Positions 29,943 through 40,788 of a stretch of 64,000 nucleotides of DNA are shown here, one piece after another. Below the pieces are notes generated by a model that was not told where the DNA came from, did not search any database, and was given only the letters and a program-made list of their open reading frames with translations. Source of the DNA: Acidobacteriota bacterium (lineage in GTDB: Bacteria > Acidobacteriota > Blastocatellia > UBA7656); assembly GCA_016201275.1 (NCBI GenBank), contig JACQDB010000118.1, forward strand, positions 1 through 64,000, read 5' to 3'. The stretch's first letter is position 1, and the number at the start of each line of letters is the position of its first letter. The position numbers and the translations under genes are program-made.

Positions 29943-30799
29943 ATGCATCTTCAACAGACCAAGAAAGGCAGCCGGGGCACGGGCGGCCCGCAATATTATT
30001 TTCATGATTTGACCGATTCGGTAAAGACCTATCTACGGCAGAAGGGAGCGGTCAGGGTAGCTTTGGTTACGCCTTATGGAGCGACCAAATCCGATTACAC
30101 TGCCGTCAGCCTTGACCGCAAGATTGATCGAAAACTCACAAGCTGATTCCGGGTAATGTTGGTCATGATAGAATCCAGCAGGGACAGGCAGGCGAAAGCA
30201 TAGGTGAATCTATCAGGAGTTGGTACAACCTCGAAAACAGCGACTTTGACCGCATTGATATTGATGTCGAAGTCATCGAAGACATTTTCTATATCACGCC
30301 GTTGAGCTACAAATTCAGTTACGCAAAGAAAGAACATGAAATTGCCAGAGTCCATAATCCGTTAACCTCCACGAAAGATTATGTAAGCCCGTTTTGGCGC
30401 GAACAGATCGGCAGTTTGGATAGCGAGTTGGTGGTTTGGTCGTTGGCGGAAATTTGTCGGGTTGTCGAAGACCATAAGACGAAGGTGCCGCATATACAGG
30501 AAACCGATATTCTGCGCGCCGCCGGGCCTCTCAAACATCTGGGAATGGCTTTGGGGGCTTATGTTGGCAAAGGCTATGATTGTGTGACGGCCTTTAACTT
30601 TCTCGATTTTCCCACCTACACGGTGCCGGTTGAGATCAAACGCCAGAGCCGAGATTTTCGTTATCAGGAAAAGAAGTATGGCAAAGAGGAACTGTCTCGT
30701 GCTGTAATCCTGTGCGCGATTCACGATAAGAAAAATGTGCCGAGGAATATAGATGTAGTGGAGCTTGATGCCCTCTGCAAGCATTTGCAAACGCTATGA
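29943..30799 (+). pseudogene. Putative type II restriction endonuclease disrupted by a single frameshift near 30128-30143
   Basis: MHLQQTKKGSRGTGG...KIDRKLTS* in frame 0, continuing as KTHKLIPGNVGHDRIQQGQAGESIGESIRSWYNLENSDFDRIDIDVEVIEDIFYITPLSYKF...PVEIKRQSRDF in frame 2; ATGA overlap with methylase. Confidence 0.75.
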
Positions 30800-32319
30800 A
30801 CTACTCAAAAATACGTCCTATCGAAACGCCGATTCCGGCTGAACGGCAGAGCGCCAAAAGGCATTATGGCGTGCATCCTTACTTTACCCGGAGACCGTAC
30901 AACGTCGTTGCCGATTACATACGGCATTATTCCAAAGAAGGAGATCGGGTACTGGACCCTTTTGGCGGTTCCGGGGTTACGGCGATTGAAGCCTATCTGC
31001 AAAACCGCATTGGCATACATAATGATATTAATCCTCTGGCGAATTTTATCGCCCAGGGCATCGCCGATTTGGCAAACGGCGATGAAGCGGAACTGTACGA
31101 CGCACTGCGTGATTTGGAAGAAAAATGCAAAAGCAAGATCATTGAAATCTATCAGGCCAATGAAAACGAATTAAATGACCTGCAAAAGGAAGTGCGTTTG
31201 CCGGAGAATGTCGCGCTTCCCAAAACCTCGGATGTGTCCTCTTATTATGAGTTGTTTACGCAACGGCAACTGTTGTCGCTTGGCGTTTTGAAGAATGCCA
31301 TAGACGCGATTGCCGACGAAAACATTAGCAAGAGTATGCTTCTGGCCTGGTCTGCGACCTTGGCCAAGCTCAATAAAACTTTTCTGTCTGCTGCGGGCAG
31401 AGCCGAATCACGGGGCGGCTCAAGCATCTTCAGCATCTACCGGTATAAGGTTGCGAAAGAACCTGTTGAATTGCCGCCCTGGGAAACCTTTCGGGAGCGT
31501 GCGATGAATGTCATTCAGGCGAAAACGGAAATCATCAAGGTTTTGGAGGTGGAAAAACGCTTGGGAAAATGGGAGGGGAAATTCGAGGTTTATTCTGAAG
31601 ATGTCGAAAATTTAAGCCAGCGGCTTGCCAACTCGATTGATTATATTTTTACAGACCCGCCGTATGGCGGCCATATCTCCTATCTGGACTTATCCACTCT
31701 GTGGAATTCCTGGCTCGGTTTCCTGCCGGATATCGCAGTCAGAAAGCAGGAACTGATCGTTGGCGGAGAATTGGAATTCAAGGAAAACCACTACGTCGAA
31801 AGGCTGGCCAGAAGCATGGAAGCCTGTGTAAGAATGCTCAAACCGGGGCGGTGGTTTTCCGTGGTCTTTCAACATTGGAACATTAAATACTTTGAGGCCA
31901 TTCTGTCGTCTGCGGCGCAGGCGGGCGCTGAATTGCGCGCCGCAGTATCGCAAATCGGCGACCCCATCTGGTCTATGCATAAGAAGAAAAATAAAGACTC
32001 TGTGCTGGCTGGCGAAATGATCCTGACCTTTCACAAAACCGGGAAGCGTGAGCGGATTGAAGCACCTGAAAGGTTCGATCTGGTACAAGCGATAGATGAA
32101 ATACTGAATGAACTTCCTGAGAGCAAAGTCTTCGGGGAGTATTTATTTAATCGGCTGATTATTGAAGCCTGGAAAAAGTCCGCGATTGATTCCCTCAATC
32201 TATCCAAAAACGATTTCAGCAGTATCTTGGAAGAACGCGGCTGGCACTATGATGAAGCGAATCACTACTGGGTGAAAAAACAATATCGGCCTGATCTGCT
32301 GTTTGAAATCTCTCGATAA
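30796..32319 (+). CDS. DNA methyltransferase (N4-cytosine/N6-adenine) of a type II-like RM pair
   Basis: VLDPFGGSGVTAIEA (motif I) and IFTDPPYGGHISYLDLS (motif IV). Confidence 0.88.
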   Translation: MNYSKIRPIETPIPAERQSAKRHYGVHPYFTRRPYNVVADYIRHYSKEGDRVLDPFGGSGVTAIEAYLQNRIGIHNDINPLANFIAQGIADLANGDEAELYDALRDLEEKCKSKIIEIYQANENELNDLQKEVRLPENVALPKTSDVSSYYELFTQRQLLSLGVLKNAIDAIADENISKSMLLAWSATLAKLNKTFLSAAGRAESRGGSSIFSIYRYKVAKEPVELPPWETFRERAMNVIQAKTEIIKVLEVEKRLGKWEGKFEVYSEDVENLSQRLANSIDYIFTDPPYGGHISYLDLSTLWNSWLGFLPDIAVRKQELIVGGELEFKENHYVERLARSMEACVRMLKPGRWFSVVFQHWNIKYFEAILSSAAQAGAELRAAVSQIGDPIWSMHKKKNKDSVLAGEMILTFHKTGKRERIEAPERFDLVQAIDEILNELPESKVFGEYLFNRLIIEAWKKSAIDSLNLSKNDFSSILEERGWHYDEANHYWVKKQYRPDLLFEISR

Positions 32320-32547
32320 AATCGAGAGTATGAATTTCCGAGTTACGGTTTCGCCAATTTTCGCAGGCGCTCCATACCGTTTGAGAAGATGTGAAAAAAC
32401 GTAAAATGGTGAGCTTGAAAATCTGCCGATGAACTTTCACAATAGCTGCGTCGTAAACTCCTGCGAAGTGGAATTTGAAACTCGTTTCAATCGGTTTTTC
32501 GTAGGCTTGAAGCACGGTTGCATTGCAAAAAGAAAGGAGCCTCAATC

Positions 32548-32718
32548 ATGTTCAGTTTTTTACTTTCGGTCATCGTCATCGTCCTAGACATCATCGCCAT
32601 CAGCACGGTGTTGAAATCGCGTCACGACAATTTCACCAAAGCGGTGTTGATTATCTTAATCCTCATGTTTCCCCTCATCGGCTCCGGCGTCTATTTATTG
32701 ATCTTCCGCGACCGTTGA
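32548..32718 (+). CDS. Small membrane protein, PLD-nuclease N-terminal-like
   Basis: MFSFLLSVIVIVLDIIAISTVLKSRHDNFTKAVLIILILMFPLIGSGVYLLIFRDR. Confidence 0.7.
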   Translation: MFSFLLSVIVIVLDIIAISTVLKSRHDNFTKAVLIILILMFPLIGSGVYLLIFRDR

Positions 32719-33651
32719 TGATGACGAAGCCAGCAGGTCATGCAACTGCGCTAGGGTTGGCAGCGCCGTTCTAGCGCCCACCGCCAGGCACTTCAAGGCC
32801 GCGACCGCATTGGCCACCCGCAACGTCTCTTCGACAGAAAGCCCTTGCAATAATCCATAAATAAATCCCGCGTGAAAGGCATCGCCCGCGCCCGTCGTAT
32901 CTACCGCCTGCACCGCAAAGGCGGGCGAATGAATATACTCGTCCTGAAAATACGCCAGCACACCGTCAACGCCCTGCGTAGCGGCAACGAAATACGCGCC
33001 GGTCATCGCTTGCAATTTTTTCAAGGCCAGGCGCAAATCTTTTTCGCCGGTCAGACGTTCGGGAAAGGTCGCCGATGAAATTAAAAAATCAATCAGCGGC
33101 AACAGCCTCTCCGCGCCTTCATAAATATTGTCTATATCTAAAACCGTAGGCACGCCCGCTTGTCGCGCGTAGGTCGCCGCCTGAATCGAAGCCGCGACGT
33201 TATGGCCGTCCAATAACAAAGCGCGCCCTGCCGTCACCGCCTCGCGGTCAACTTCTTCTTCACCAAGCAAAAGTTTGTCGTCGCGGTTCCAGATCACCGT
33301 GCGTTCGCCGTTACGCGCATCCACGAGGATAAACGCAATCTGGCTTTCCGCGCCTTTTTCGATCATCAACCCGGAAGTTTCTACGCCTTCCGACACCAGC
33401 GAGTGCGTTTGAAAGCGCCCGGTTTCGTCGTCACCGATTTTGCCTATGTAACGAGTTCGCAAGCCCAGACGCGCCAGCGCCACCATCGCCGTAGCGCATT
33501 GTCCGCCAGCCGCCAGGTGATGCGAGTTGAATTTTATTTTGCTATTGAATTCGGGGAAATGTGGCACCACGATGACGTGGTCAACGGCGTTCAGCCCCAA
33601 CGCCACAGCATCGAAAGGCTGGTTTTCAGGAAGGCGAATCGCAAAATTCAT
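32695..33651 (-). CDS. PfkB/ribokinase-family sugar kinase
   Basis: AGGQCATAMVALARLG, DTTGAGDAFHAGFIYGLLQG motifs. Confidence 0.92.
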   Translation of the reverse strand: MNFAIRLPENQPFDAVALGLNAVDHVIVVPHFPEFNSKIKFNSHHLAAGGQCATAMVALARLGLRTRYIGKIGDDETGRFQTHSLVSEGVETSGLMIEKGAESQIAFILVDARNGERTVIWNRDDKLLLGEEEVDREAVTAGRALLLDGHNVAASIQAATYARQAGVPTVLDIDNIYEGAERLLPLIDFLISSATFPERLTGEKDLRLALKKLQAMTGAYFVAATQGVDGVLAYFQDEYIHSPAFAVQAVDTTGAGDAFHAGFIYGLLQGLSVEETLRVANAVAALKCLAVGARTALPTLAQLHDLLASSSSTVAEDQ

Positions 33652-33656
33652 ATAAA

Positions 33657-33733
33657 TGTCCGTAGCCCGTTGTCCGCAGTCCGTGGTTGGCAGCGCTGCT
33701 TACATCAACGGACAATGGACAACGGACAACGGG
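33657..33733. repeat. Heptad-register array, inverted arms (TGTCCGT AGCCCGT TGTCCGC AGTCCGT / CAACGGA CAATGGA CAACGGA CAACGGG)
   Basis: 7-nt spacing in both arms; fills the spacer between the pfkB-family and ompA-like genes. Confidence 0.8.
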
Positions 33734-33740
33734 CAGATCA

Positions 33741-34433
33741 CTATTGCCCGACTGCGTTGTTGGTATAGAGTCGGACTTCGACGCGGCGATTTTGCATACG
33801 CCCTTCTTTGGAACTATTGTCGGCGACCGGGCGAGTGACGCCCAGGCCGATGATCGAGATGCGGAACAGCGGCACGTTGTGACGTTCGGCCAGATAGCGT
33901 TTGACCGCTTCGGAACGCGCATAGCTCAACTGCTCGTTCAACTCCGGTTTGCCTTCGGCGGAAGCGAAGCCCTGCAACTCCAGCAAGAAGCCGTTGCGCC
34001 CTTTGATCTGGGTTGCCAGTTCATCAAGCGCCGCCATGGCTTCGGGCAGCAACTCGGATTTGCCCGCATTGAACAGCACGGTGACGGTCTTTTGCAGAGA
34101 GTATTTGTCGAGGTTGGCGCGCAAATCTTCCACCGATTTTTCGACGCCGCCCACGCGAGTATTGGCTTGTTCGGCGGAAGTCGCAGCGCGGTCGGCCTGT
34201 TGTTGGGCGCGGTCGGCGCGTTGTTTCGCATCTTCCACATCGCGGGAGATGCGGCTGATGTCTTGAGTGTTGCGTCTGGAAGTCTCTTCCAGTTCGCCGG
34301 TGCGGTTTTCAAGCGGTGTGACGCGCTCGCCGACGCGGTTGCGAACATATTTTTTCGTGGCACAGGCGCTGCCAAAGGAAACGGCCAGGAAGACCACAAA
34401 AAGCGCGGTAAATCGTAACTTCATCGTTTTCAT
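33741..34433 (-). CDS. OmpA-family outer-membrane (lipo)protein
   Basis: Lipobox-like GSACATKK; C-terminal LLELQGFASAEGKPELNEQLSYARSEAVKRYLAERHNVP. Confidence 0.88.
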   Translation of the reverse strand: MKTMKLRFTALFVVFLAVSFGSACATKKYVRNRVGERVTPLENRTGELEETSRRNTQDISRISRDVEDAKQRADRAQQQADRAATSAEQANTRVGGVEKSVEDLRANLDKYSLQKTVTVLFNAGKSELLPEAMAALDELATQIKGRNGFLLELQGFASAEGKPELNEQLSYARSEAVKRYLAERHNVPLFRISIIGLGVTRPVADNSSKEGRMQNRRVEVRLYTNNAVGQ

Positions 34434-34587
34434 CTCTCTCCGTTGGTTATTGAATTGTGATGCTCATGAGGATGTTATGTCCGACTCTGTGAAAGCTCAA
34501 ACATTTGCTGTGTCGTCGCGTACTCAACTATACTTTGACACGCAAGCATGAAGTTATAACACGGAAATCATTACAGGAGTCAAGAAG

Positions 34588-35367
34588 TTGACAAGATATG
34601 TTTTTGCCCTCGTTTTGCTCACCCTTTTCGGGGTCGCAGCGTTCCCCCCGGCGATTTCGGCGCAAACGCCTTGCGCTGCGCCGGAATTGATTTGCAAAGC
34701 TGCCGTCAATCAAGACCGCTCGCTTTATGTGCGCGACCATTGCCGCTACGAACAGAAGATTTATGTCGAGCGTTTCAAACTCACCAACGGCGCGGAAAAG
34801 ATGGAAGAGGTGCGCGAAACCGGCGTGCTGGTGCAACCGGCCAACGCGCCCGATAAAACCGGCAACACGCCTGTGGATGTGCGCGTCATGTCCGACACCG
34901 ATAAAAAAGGCAACCCCAAAGGCAAAGTCAATGCTGATGATAAAACCCTGTTGTCGTTTGGCGCGGTATGGGATTTGGCCTTCTTTCCCTTGTTGCCGGA
35001 AAAATTGAAGAACTACAATTTTCAGGAAGTCGTTGCGGAACGCAAAACCGAAAAGTGGTATCGCTTTGCGCCCAAACCCGAAGTCACAGACCAGCCGCTG
35101 GCCTCCGGCGTGGTGATGCTCGACCCGCAAACCGGCGAAGTTATGACCATCAAAATCGAAGGCTTGCACAACCTCGACGTACTGGATAAAAACGCCGGTA
35201 AATTGAAATCGTTTTACGCCACCATTGACTATTCGCAATTTCAAGGCGCGCTGCGAAGTCCTACGCTGGCCTCGGGTGGCGGCGTATCCGACATTCCCAG
35301 ATTCGGCGGCTCCTTCCGCTTCAAATTTCAGGAAGGCAAATACGTCATCGTCAGCAAGATTGATTAA
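34588..35367 (+). CDS. Hypothetical exported protein
   Basis: Signal-peptide-like N-terminus ending SAQTPCAAPE. Confidence 0.65.
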   Translation: MTRYVFALVLLTLFGVAAFPPAISAQTPCAAPELICKAAVNQDRSLYVRDHCRYEQKIYVERFKLTNGAEKMEEVRETGVLVQPANAPDKTGNTPVDVRVMSDTDKKGNPKGKVNADDKTLLSFGAVWDLAFFPLLPEKLKNYNFQEVVAERKTEKWYRFAPKPEVTDQPLASGVVMLDPQTGEVMTIKIEGLHNLDVLDKNAGKLKSFYATIDYSQFQGALRSPTLASGGGVSDIPRFGGSFRFKFQEGKYVIVSKID

Positions 35368-35368
35368 T

Positions 35369-35487
35369 AGTCATTAGTCCTTAGTCCCTCGTCCTTAGTT
35401 GATTGCCAAGTCTTGAAAGCGGCTCCTGTAGCCGGTTTCAGGTCAATGCTAAGGACAAGGGATTAAGGACTAATGACTAAGGACTAA
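35369..35487. repeat. Heptad-register array, inverted arms (TTAGTCC-like / AAGGACT-like)
   Basis: AGTC-type words at 35369/76/83/90/97; GGAC-type words at 35453/60/67/74/81; fills the spacer before uvrC. Confidence 0.85.
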
Positions 35488-35492
35488 GCGCA

Positions 35493-37454
35493 ATGACACT
35501 ATCCGAAAAACTCAATAACTTGCCGGTGCAGCCGGGTTGCTACGTCTATCGTGATGAGCGCGATAAAATTCTCTACGTTGGCAAGGCCAAGAATCTACGC
35601 AATCGTGTGCGCCAGTATTTTCAATCGTCGCGCTCGCACGACGCCAAGACCAACGAACTGGTCTCGCGCATTCATGACGTAGAGTTGTTTGTCACCGATA
35701 ATGAAATCGAAGCTCTGGCGTTGGAATGCAATCTCATTAAACGCCACAAGCCGCCTTTCAATATTCTGTTGAAAGACGACAAGCAGTACCCGCATATCAA
35801 AATCACCAAAGAAAAAGCGCCTCGCGCTATCATCGCCCGCAAAATTACCAAAGACGGGTCGCGCTATTACGGCCCGTTTTTGCCACCGTCGCTGGCGTAT
35901 CAAACGCTCGATTTAATCAATCGCAATTTTCAACTCCGCACCTGCACGATGGAGATTGACGGCAAGGCTGACCGCCCTTGTTTGGAATATCACATCAAGC
36001 GTTGTCTGGGGCCTTGCGTTAAAGATTTATGCACGCTGCCGCAATATGATGAAGCGGTGCGCGACGTGGAATTATTGTTGCAGGGCAAGACCGCCGATCT
36101 GGAAGAGACTTTGAAGGAACGTATGTTGAAGGCTTCGGAGGAACTCCGGTTTGAAGCGGCGGCGCGTTACCGCGACCAACTCAAAACCATCAGCAAACTC
36201 GGCCAGCAGCAGAAAATGATGACCGTGTCGGGCGACGACATAGACATCTTCGGATATTACCGCGAGGCGCATCAACTGGCGCTTTCCTTGTTCACCATGC
36301 GCGAAGGCAAAGTCGTAGGCAAACGCGAATTTTTCTGGGAAGACATAGCCGAGCCGTTCAATCCCGCGCCGTTCATCGAACAGGCATTGAAGCAATATTA
36401 CGCGGCGGGGCATTACGCGCCGGGTGAAGTTTACGTGCCTGTGGATTTTGAAGACCGCGAACTGCTGGAAGAATATTTGAGCGAACAACGCGGGCGGCGC
36501 GTGCATATCGTGTCACCGCAACGCGGCGTCAAACGCGATTTGATTGACCTGGTGGAAAAGAATGCGCGCTTGAATTTCGATCAACGCTTCCGCGTGCAGC
36601 GCCCCGATATGACCAAAGTTTTGCAGGAACTGCGCGAGGCTCTGGAATTGCCTGAACTGCCTGTGCGTATTGAATGCTTCGACATCTCGAATATACAGGG
36701 CGACGAGAACGTGGCTTCGATGGTGGTCTGTGAAAACGGCGTGATGAAAAAGAGCGACTATCGCAAATTCAAAGTGCGAACGGTTGAAGGCGAAGCTAAC
36801 GATTTCCAATCCATGTACGAAGTCGTGGGGCGGCGCTACGGTCGTTTGTTGAAAGAAGAAAAACCGTTGCCGAATCTGGTGTTGATTGATGGCGGCAAAG
36901 GGCAACTGGCGGCGGCTGCAAGAGCCTTGCACGAGATTGGCTTGGAGGCTTTGCCTACGGCATCGCTGGCGAAAAAAGAGGAGTTGTTATTTGTCAAAGG
37001 TCGGGCGGAACCTTATCGCATAGACCATCATTCGCCGGTCTTGCACCTGATGCAGATGATCCGCGACGAAGCGCACCGTTTCGCCGTGACCTATCACCGC
37101 AAGCGTCGGGCGATGCGCGATTTTCAAAGTGAACTGACTTCCATCCCTGGCGTCGGCGAAAAATTGAAAGCGCGCTTGCTGCGAAACTTCGGCAGTTTGA
37201 AACGGGTATCGGAAGCGAGCTTTGCGGAATTAAAACCCTTCGTTGGCGAAACTCAGGCGCAACGCATCGTTGACCACTTCGCCGATTTGACAAAGCTGGT
37301 GAGCGAAGAAGCAAAACTAGAAGAAGACTGGCAACGGCAAGATGAGATGGAATTGGTAGAACTGGTAAAGCCTTCACGAGAAGCCCTCGAACAAGGCCAG
37401 ACAATTTCGCACGAAGAAGTGAAAAAACGCCTGATGAAACAAAAGCAGAAATAG
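35493..37454 (+). CDS. uvrC: Excinuclease ABC subunit C
   Basis: PVQPGCYVYRDERDKILYVGKAKNLRNRVRQYF GIY-YIG domain; ECFDISNIQGDENVASMVV; C-terminal HhH. Confidence 0.97.
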   Translation: MTLSEKLNNLPVQPGCYVYRDERDKILYVGKAKNLRNRVRQYFQSSRSHDAKTNELVSRIHDVELFVTDNEIEALALECNLIKRHKPPFNILLKDDKQYPHIKITKEKAPRAIIARKITKDGSRYYGPFLPPSLAYQTLDLINRNFQLRTCTMEIDGKADRPCLEYHIKRCLGPCVKDLCTLPQYDEAVRDVELLLQGKTADLEETLKERMLKASEELRFEAAARYRDQLKTISKLGQQQKMMTVSGDDIDIFGYYREAHQLALSLFTMREGKVVGKREFFWEDIAEPFNPAPFIEQALKQYYAAGHYAPGEVYVPVDFEDRELLEEYLSEQRGRRVHIVSPQRGVKRDLIDLVEKNARLNFDQRFRVQRPDMTKVLQELREALELPELPVRIECFDISNIQGDENVASMVVCENGVMKKSDYRKFKVRTVEGEANDFQSMYEVVGRRYGRLLKEEKPLPNLVLIDGGKGQLAAAARALHEIGLEALPTASLAKKEELLFVKGRAEPYRIDHHSPVLHLMQMIRDEAHRFAVTYHRKRRAMRDFQSELTSIPGVGEKLKARLLRNFGSLKRVSEASFAELKPFVGETQAQRIVDHFADLTKLVSEEAKLEEDWQRQDEMELVELVKPSREALEQGQTISHEEVKKRLMKQKQK

Positions 37455-37828
37455 AACTTTATCAGTTTTGCAGAAAGCATCCCACTGACTATGAAAGCCG
37501 CGTACCTTGAACGATAGGGCAATATTGATAAAATTTTTTGGCTCGACCAAACCGCAAATACTCTTGCTTATAACGAAACCGGGCGCACCCTTGGCAAGGT
37601 GGTCATAGCGATTTGGCCATAGTGTTTGTTTTTGCCTTTAGATCAGTTTGCGATTGTTGGTACAGGCGACCACAGAGGGTCTCCCATACCTTCATTGCTA
37701 CGATGTTGAATTTCTTTGCGGCGCTGAAAAAGAAATAGCCGTTGGCTTTGCTTGAACCTCGGCTCATCTCTCCGCTAAAATTGCTTGTTTCCGTTGTGAA
37801 GAAAATCCGTCTCCAGCAAAAGGGATTC

Positions 37829-40654
37829 ATGGCAATTAACAAAATCACCGTTCGCGGAGCCAGGCAGCACAATCTCAAAAACATCAGTCTGGAAATCCCC
37901 CGCAACCGTCTCACCGTTATCACAGGGCTTTCCGGTTCCGGCAAATCCAGCCTCGCTTTCGATACCATCTATGCCGAAGGCCAACGCCGCTATGTCGAAT
38001 CGCTGTCGGCGTATGCGCGCCAATTTCTCGATCAACTCGAAAAACCCGATGTGGATTCGATAGACGGCTTGTCACCGGCCATCTCCATCGAGCAGAAAAC
38101 CACTTCGCGCAGTCCGCGTTCAACCGTAGGCACAGTCACCGAAATTTATGATTACCTGCGCTTGCTGTTTTCTTCTATAGGCCAGCCGCATTGCCATCTG
38201 TGCGGACGACCGATTTCGCGGCAATCCATTGATCAAATTGTCCAACACCTCAGCCATCTGCCCGAAGGCGAGCGCGTCATGGTGCTTGCGCCAATTGTGC
38301 GTGGGCGCAAAGGCGAGTTCAAAAAAGAATTGGAAAAACTGGCGCGCTCCGGTTTTACACGCGCACGCATAGATGGCGAATTGCGCCAACTCGATGAAGA
38401 CATACGACTCGACAAACGCCGCAATCACACCATAGAAGTGGTTGTTGATCGTTTGTTAATCAAAGCCGGGGTGCAGAAACGGCTGGAAGATTCGGTGCAG
38501 ATAGCCGCCAAACTCACCGACGGGCAGGTGTTGATTTCGGTGGTGGACGGCGAAGAGCATCTCTATTCGGAAAAGATGGCCTGTCCGAATTGCAATGTTT
38601 CGATACCGACGCTGGAGCCGCGTTCGTTCTCTTTCAACAGCGCTTACGGGGCTTGCAAAGTCTGTCACGGTTTAGGCGTCAAAGCCGAAATCAATCCCGC
38701 GAAGTTGATCGGCAATCCCGCAACGCCCATCAATGAACAGGAGATGTTTCCCGCCGATCTGGGCATCAATAATCATCTGCGAAATGTCTTGAAGGCGCTG
38801 GCAAAACTCGTCGGGCTACCAGAAGAAACGCCGTTTGCCGACTTGCCGCAGAAGATGCAGGACGCCTTTTTTTACGGCTTGAAAGAACGCCTGACCTTGC
38901 ATTATGGCAACTACGAATATCGCGCCGAATGGAAAGGCGCAATCGCTTATTTGAACAAGTGCGCCTTTGAAGCCAAGAGCGAAACTGCCATCGCCGCTTT
39001 CGATGCGCTGATTTCGCAAGGCGTCTGTCCGCAGTGCAACGGCAAACGTCTGCAACCGGAATCGCTGGCGGTGAAGGTCGCCGGTCACACCATCGCCGCT
39101 TACACGGAGTTGCCGATTAAAGAAGCGGTGCGGGTTTTTCACGACATCAAACTCACGGACAGGGAAGAGAAGATTGCCGGTTTGATTTTGCGCGAAGTGC
39201 GCGAGCGTTTGAATTTTCTGGAAAAAGTCGGCCTCGGTTATTTGACTCTCGACAGAGGAGCGGCGACGCTGTCGGGCGGCGAAGGGCAACGCATACGGCT
39301 GGCTACGCAAATCGGCTCGCAACTGCGCGGCGTGTTGTATGTATTGGACGAGCCTTCGATTGGTCTGCACCCGCGCGACAATTTGAAATTGCTCGACACC
39401 CTCGAAAGACTCAGAGATTTGGGCAACACCGTGCTGGTCGTCGAACACGATGACGAGACCATACGCCGCGCCGATCACGTCATAGATTTAGGCCCCGGAG
39501 CGGGCGCACACGGCGGTCACATCGTCGCCGAAGGCACACCGCAACAGATTCTGGCGGCGACCGATTCTTTGACGGCGCGCTATATTTCCGGCGAGTTGAA
39601 AATCGCCGTGCCGGACCAACGCCGCCCCTCGAATGGCAAAGCGATTCGCGTTTTGGGCGCACGCGCTAACAATTTGAAGAACCTCGATGTGACCTTTCCT
39701 CTGGGTTTGTTCATCACCATCACGGGAGTTTCCGGCTCCGGCAAATCCACTCTGGTGGACGATATTTTGTATCGCTCGCTGGCAAAAAATCTGTACAACA
39801 GTTATGCCGAACCCGGCGAACATAAGGCGATTGAGGGACTGGAACACATAGACAAAGTGATAGAGATAGATCAATCGCCCATCGGACGCACGCCGCGCTC
39901 GAACCCTGCGACTTATACCGGCGTGTTCACGCACATACGCGAATTGTACGCGATGTTGCCGGAGTCGAAAGAGCGCGGTTACAAACCCGGACGCTTTTCC
40001 TTCAACGTCAAAGGCGGTCGTTGCGAAACCTGCGAAGGCGACGGCTTGAAACGCATAGAGATGAATTTTCTGCCAGACGTTTATGTGCTGTGCGATGTGT
40101 GTCGAGGGGGGCGCTATAACCGCGAAACGCTTTCGGTGCGTTTCAAAGGCAAATCCATAGCCGATTTATTGGACACCACGATTGAAGAGGCGTTGCCGCT
40201 ATTGGAAAACATTCCGCAGATCAAAGTGAAATTGCAGACCTTGCTGGATGTCGGTTTGGGTTATATCAAACTCGGACAATCGGCGACTACGTTATCGGGC
40301 GGCGAAGCGCAACGCATCAAGCTGTCGAAAGAGTTGTCGAAGCGCGCCACTGGACGCACGCTTTATATATTGGACGAGCCGACCACCGGATTGCATTTTG
40401 AAGACGTGCGAAAATTGCTCGACGTATTGCATCAACTGGTTTCGTTAGGCAACACGGTTTTAGTTGTCGAGCATAATCTGGATGTGATGAAGAGCGCCGA
40501 CTGGATTATAGATTTAGGCCCCGAAGGCGGCGAAGAAGGCGGGCGCATTGTCGCCGAAGGGACGCCTGAAGAGGTGGCGCGCAATCGCCGCTCGTTCACC
40601 GGGCAAGCCTTGAAGTCTCTGCTTAACGGGCATCTGAAACGCAAACTGGTGTAA
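37829..40654 (+). CDS. uvrA: Excinuclease ABC subunit A
   Basis: [53 protein letters not shown]; start refined to ATG 37829. Confidence 0.97.
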   Translation: MAINKITVRGARQHNLKNISLEIPRNRLTVITGLSGSGKSSLAFDTIYAEGQRRYVESLSAYARQFLDQLEKPDVDSIDGLSPAISIEQKTTSRSPRSTVGTVTEIYDYLRLLFSSIGQPHCHLCGRPISRQSIDQIVQHLSHLPEGERVMVLAPIVRGRKGEFKKELEKLARSGFTRARIDGELRQLDEDIRLDKRRNHTIEVVVDRLLIKAGVQKRLEDSVQIAAKLTDGQVLISVVDGEEHLYSEKMACPNCNVSIPTLEPRSFSFNSAYGACKVCHGLGVKAEINPAKLIGNPATPINEQEMFPADLGINNHLRNVLKALAKLVGLPEETPFADLPQKMQDAFFYGLKERLTLHYGNYEYRAEWKGAIAYLNKCAFEAKSETAIAAFDALISQGVCPQCNGKRLQPESLAVKVAGHTIAAYTELPIKEAVRVFHDIKLTDREEKIAGLILREVRERLNFLEKVGLGYLTLDRGAATLSGGEGQRIRLATQIGSQLRGVLYVLDEPSIGLHPRDNLKLLDTLERLRDLGNTVLVVEHDDETIRRADHVIDLGPGAGAHGGHIVAEGTPQQILAATDSLTARYISGELKIAVPDQRRPSNGKAIRVLGARANNLKNLDVTFPLGLFITITGVSGSGKSTLVDDILYRSLAKNLYNSYAEPGEHKAIEGLEHIDKVIEIDQSPIGRTPRSNPATYTGVFTHIRELYAMLPESKERGYKPGRFSFNVKGGRCETCEGDGLKRIEMNFLPDVYVLCDVCRGGRYNRETLSVRFKGKSIADLLDTTIEEALPLLENIPQIKVKLQTLLDVGLGYIKLGQSATTLSGGEAQRIKLSKELSKRATGRTLYILDEPTTGLHFEDVRKLLDVLHQLVSLGNTVLVVEHNLDVMKSADWIIDLGPEGGEEGGRIVAEGTPEEVARNRRSFTGQALKSLLNGHLKRKLV

Positions 40655-40788
40655 CTGCGATTTGGCAGTCGCATCAGTAAACCTTTTTCATTGTTCCTTT
40701 TTTTTGGTATGTTTTTTCTGCTCGCCGGATTATCATTGCGCCAGACAACATAGTTGGGAATTCACGCAAATTAAAAGGAGAGAAATAA

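Noticed and set aside
29943-30799. Programmed -1 frameshifting in the nuclease gene
   Set aside because: Slip site A AAA C is weak and no convincing downstream pseudoknot was identified by eye; a single-base deletion or error is simpler.
37658-37689. GGTACAGGCGACCACAGAGGGTCTCCCATACC, a possible degenerate core of the palindromic family upstream of uvrA
   Set aside because: Lacks the GGATGAAAT-type ends and has several mismatches; kept only as a possible relic.
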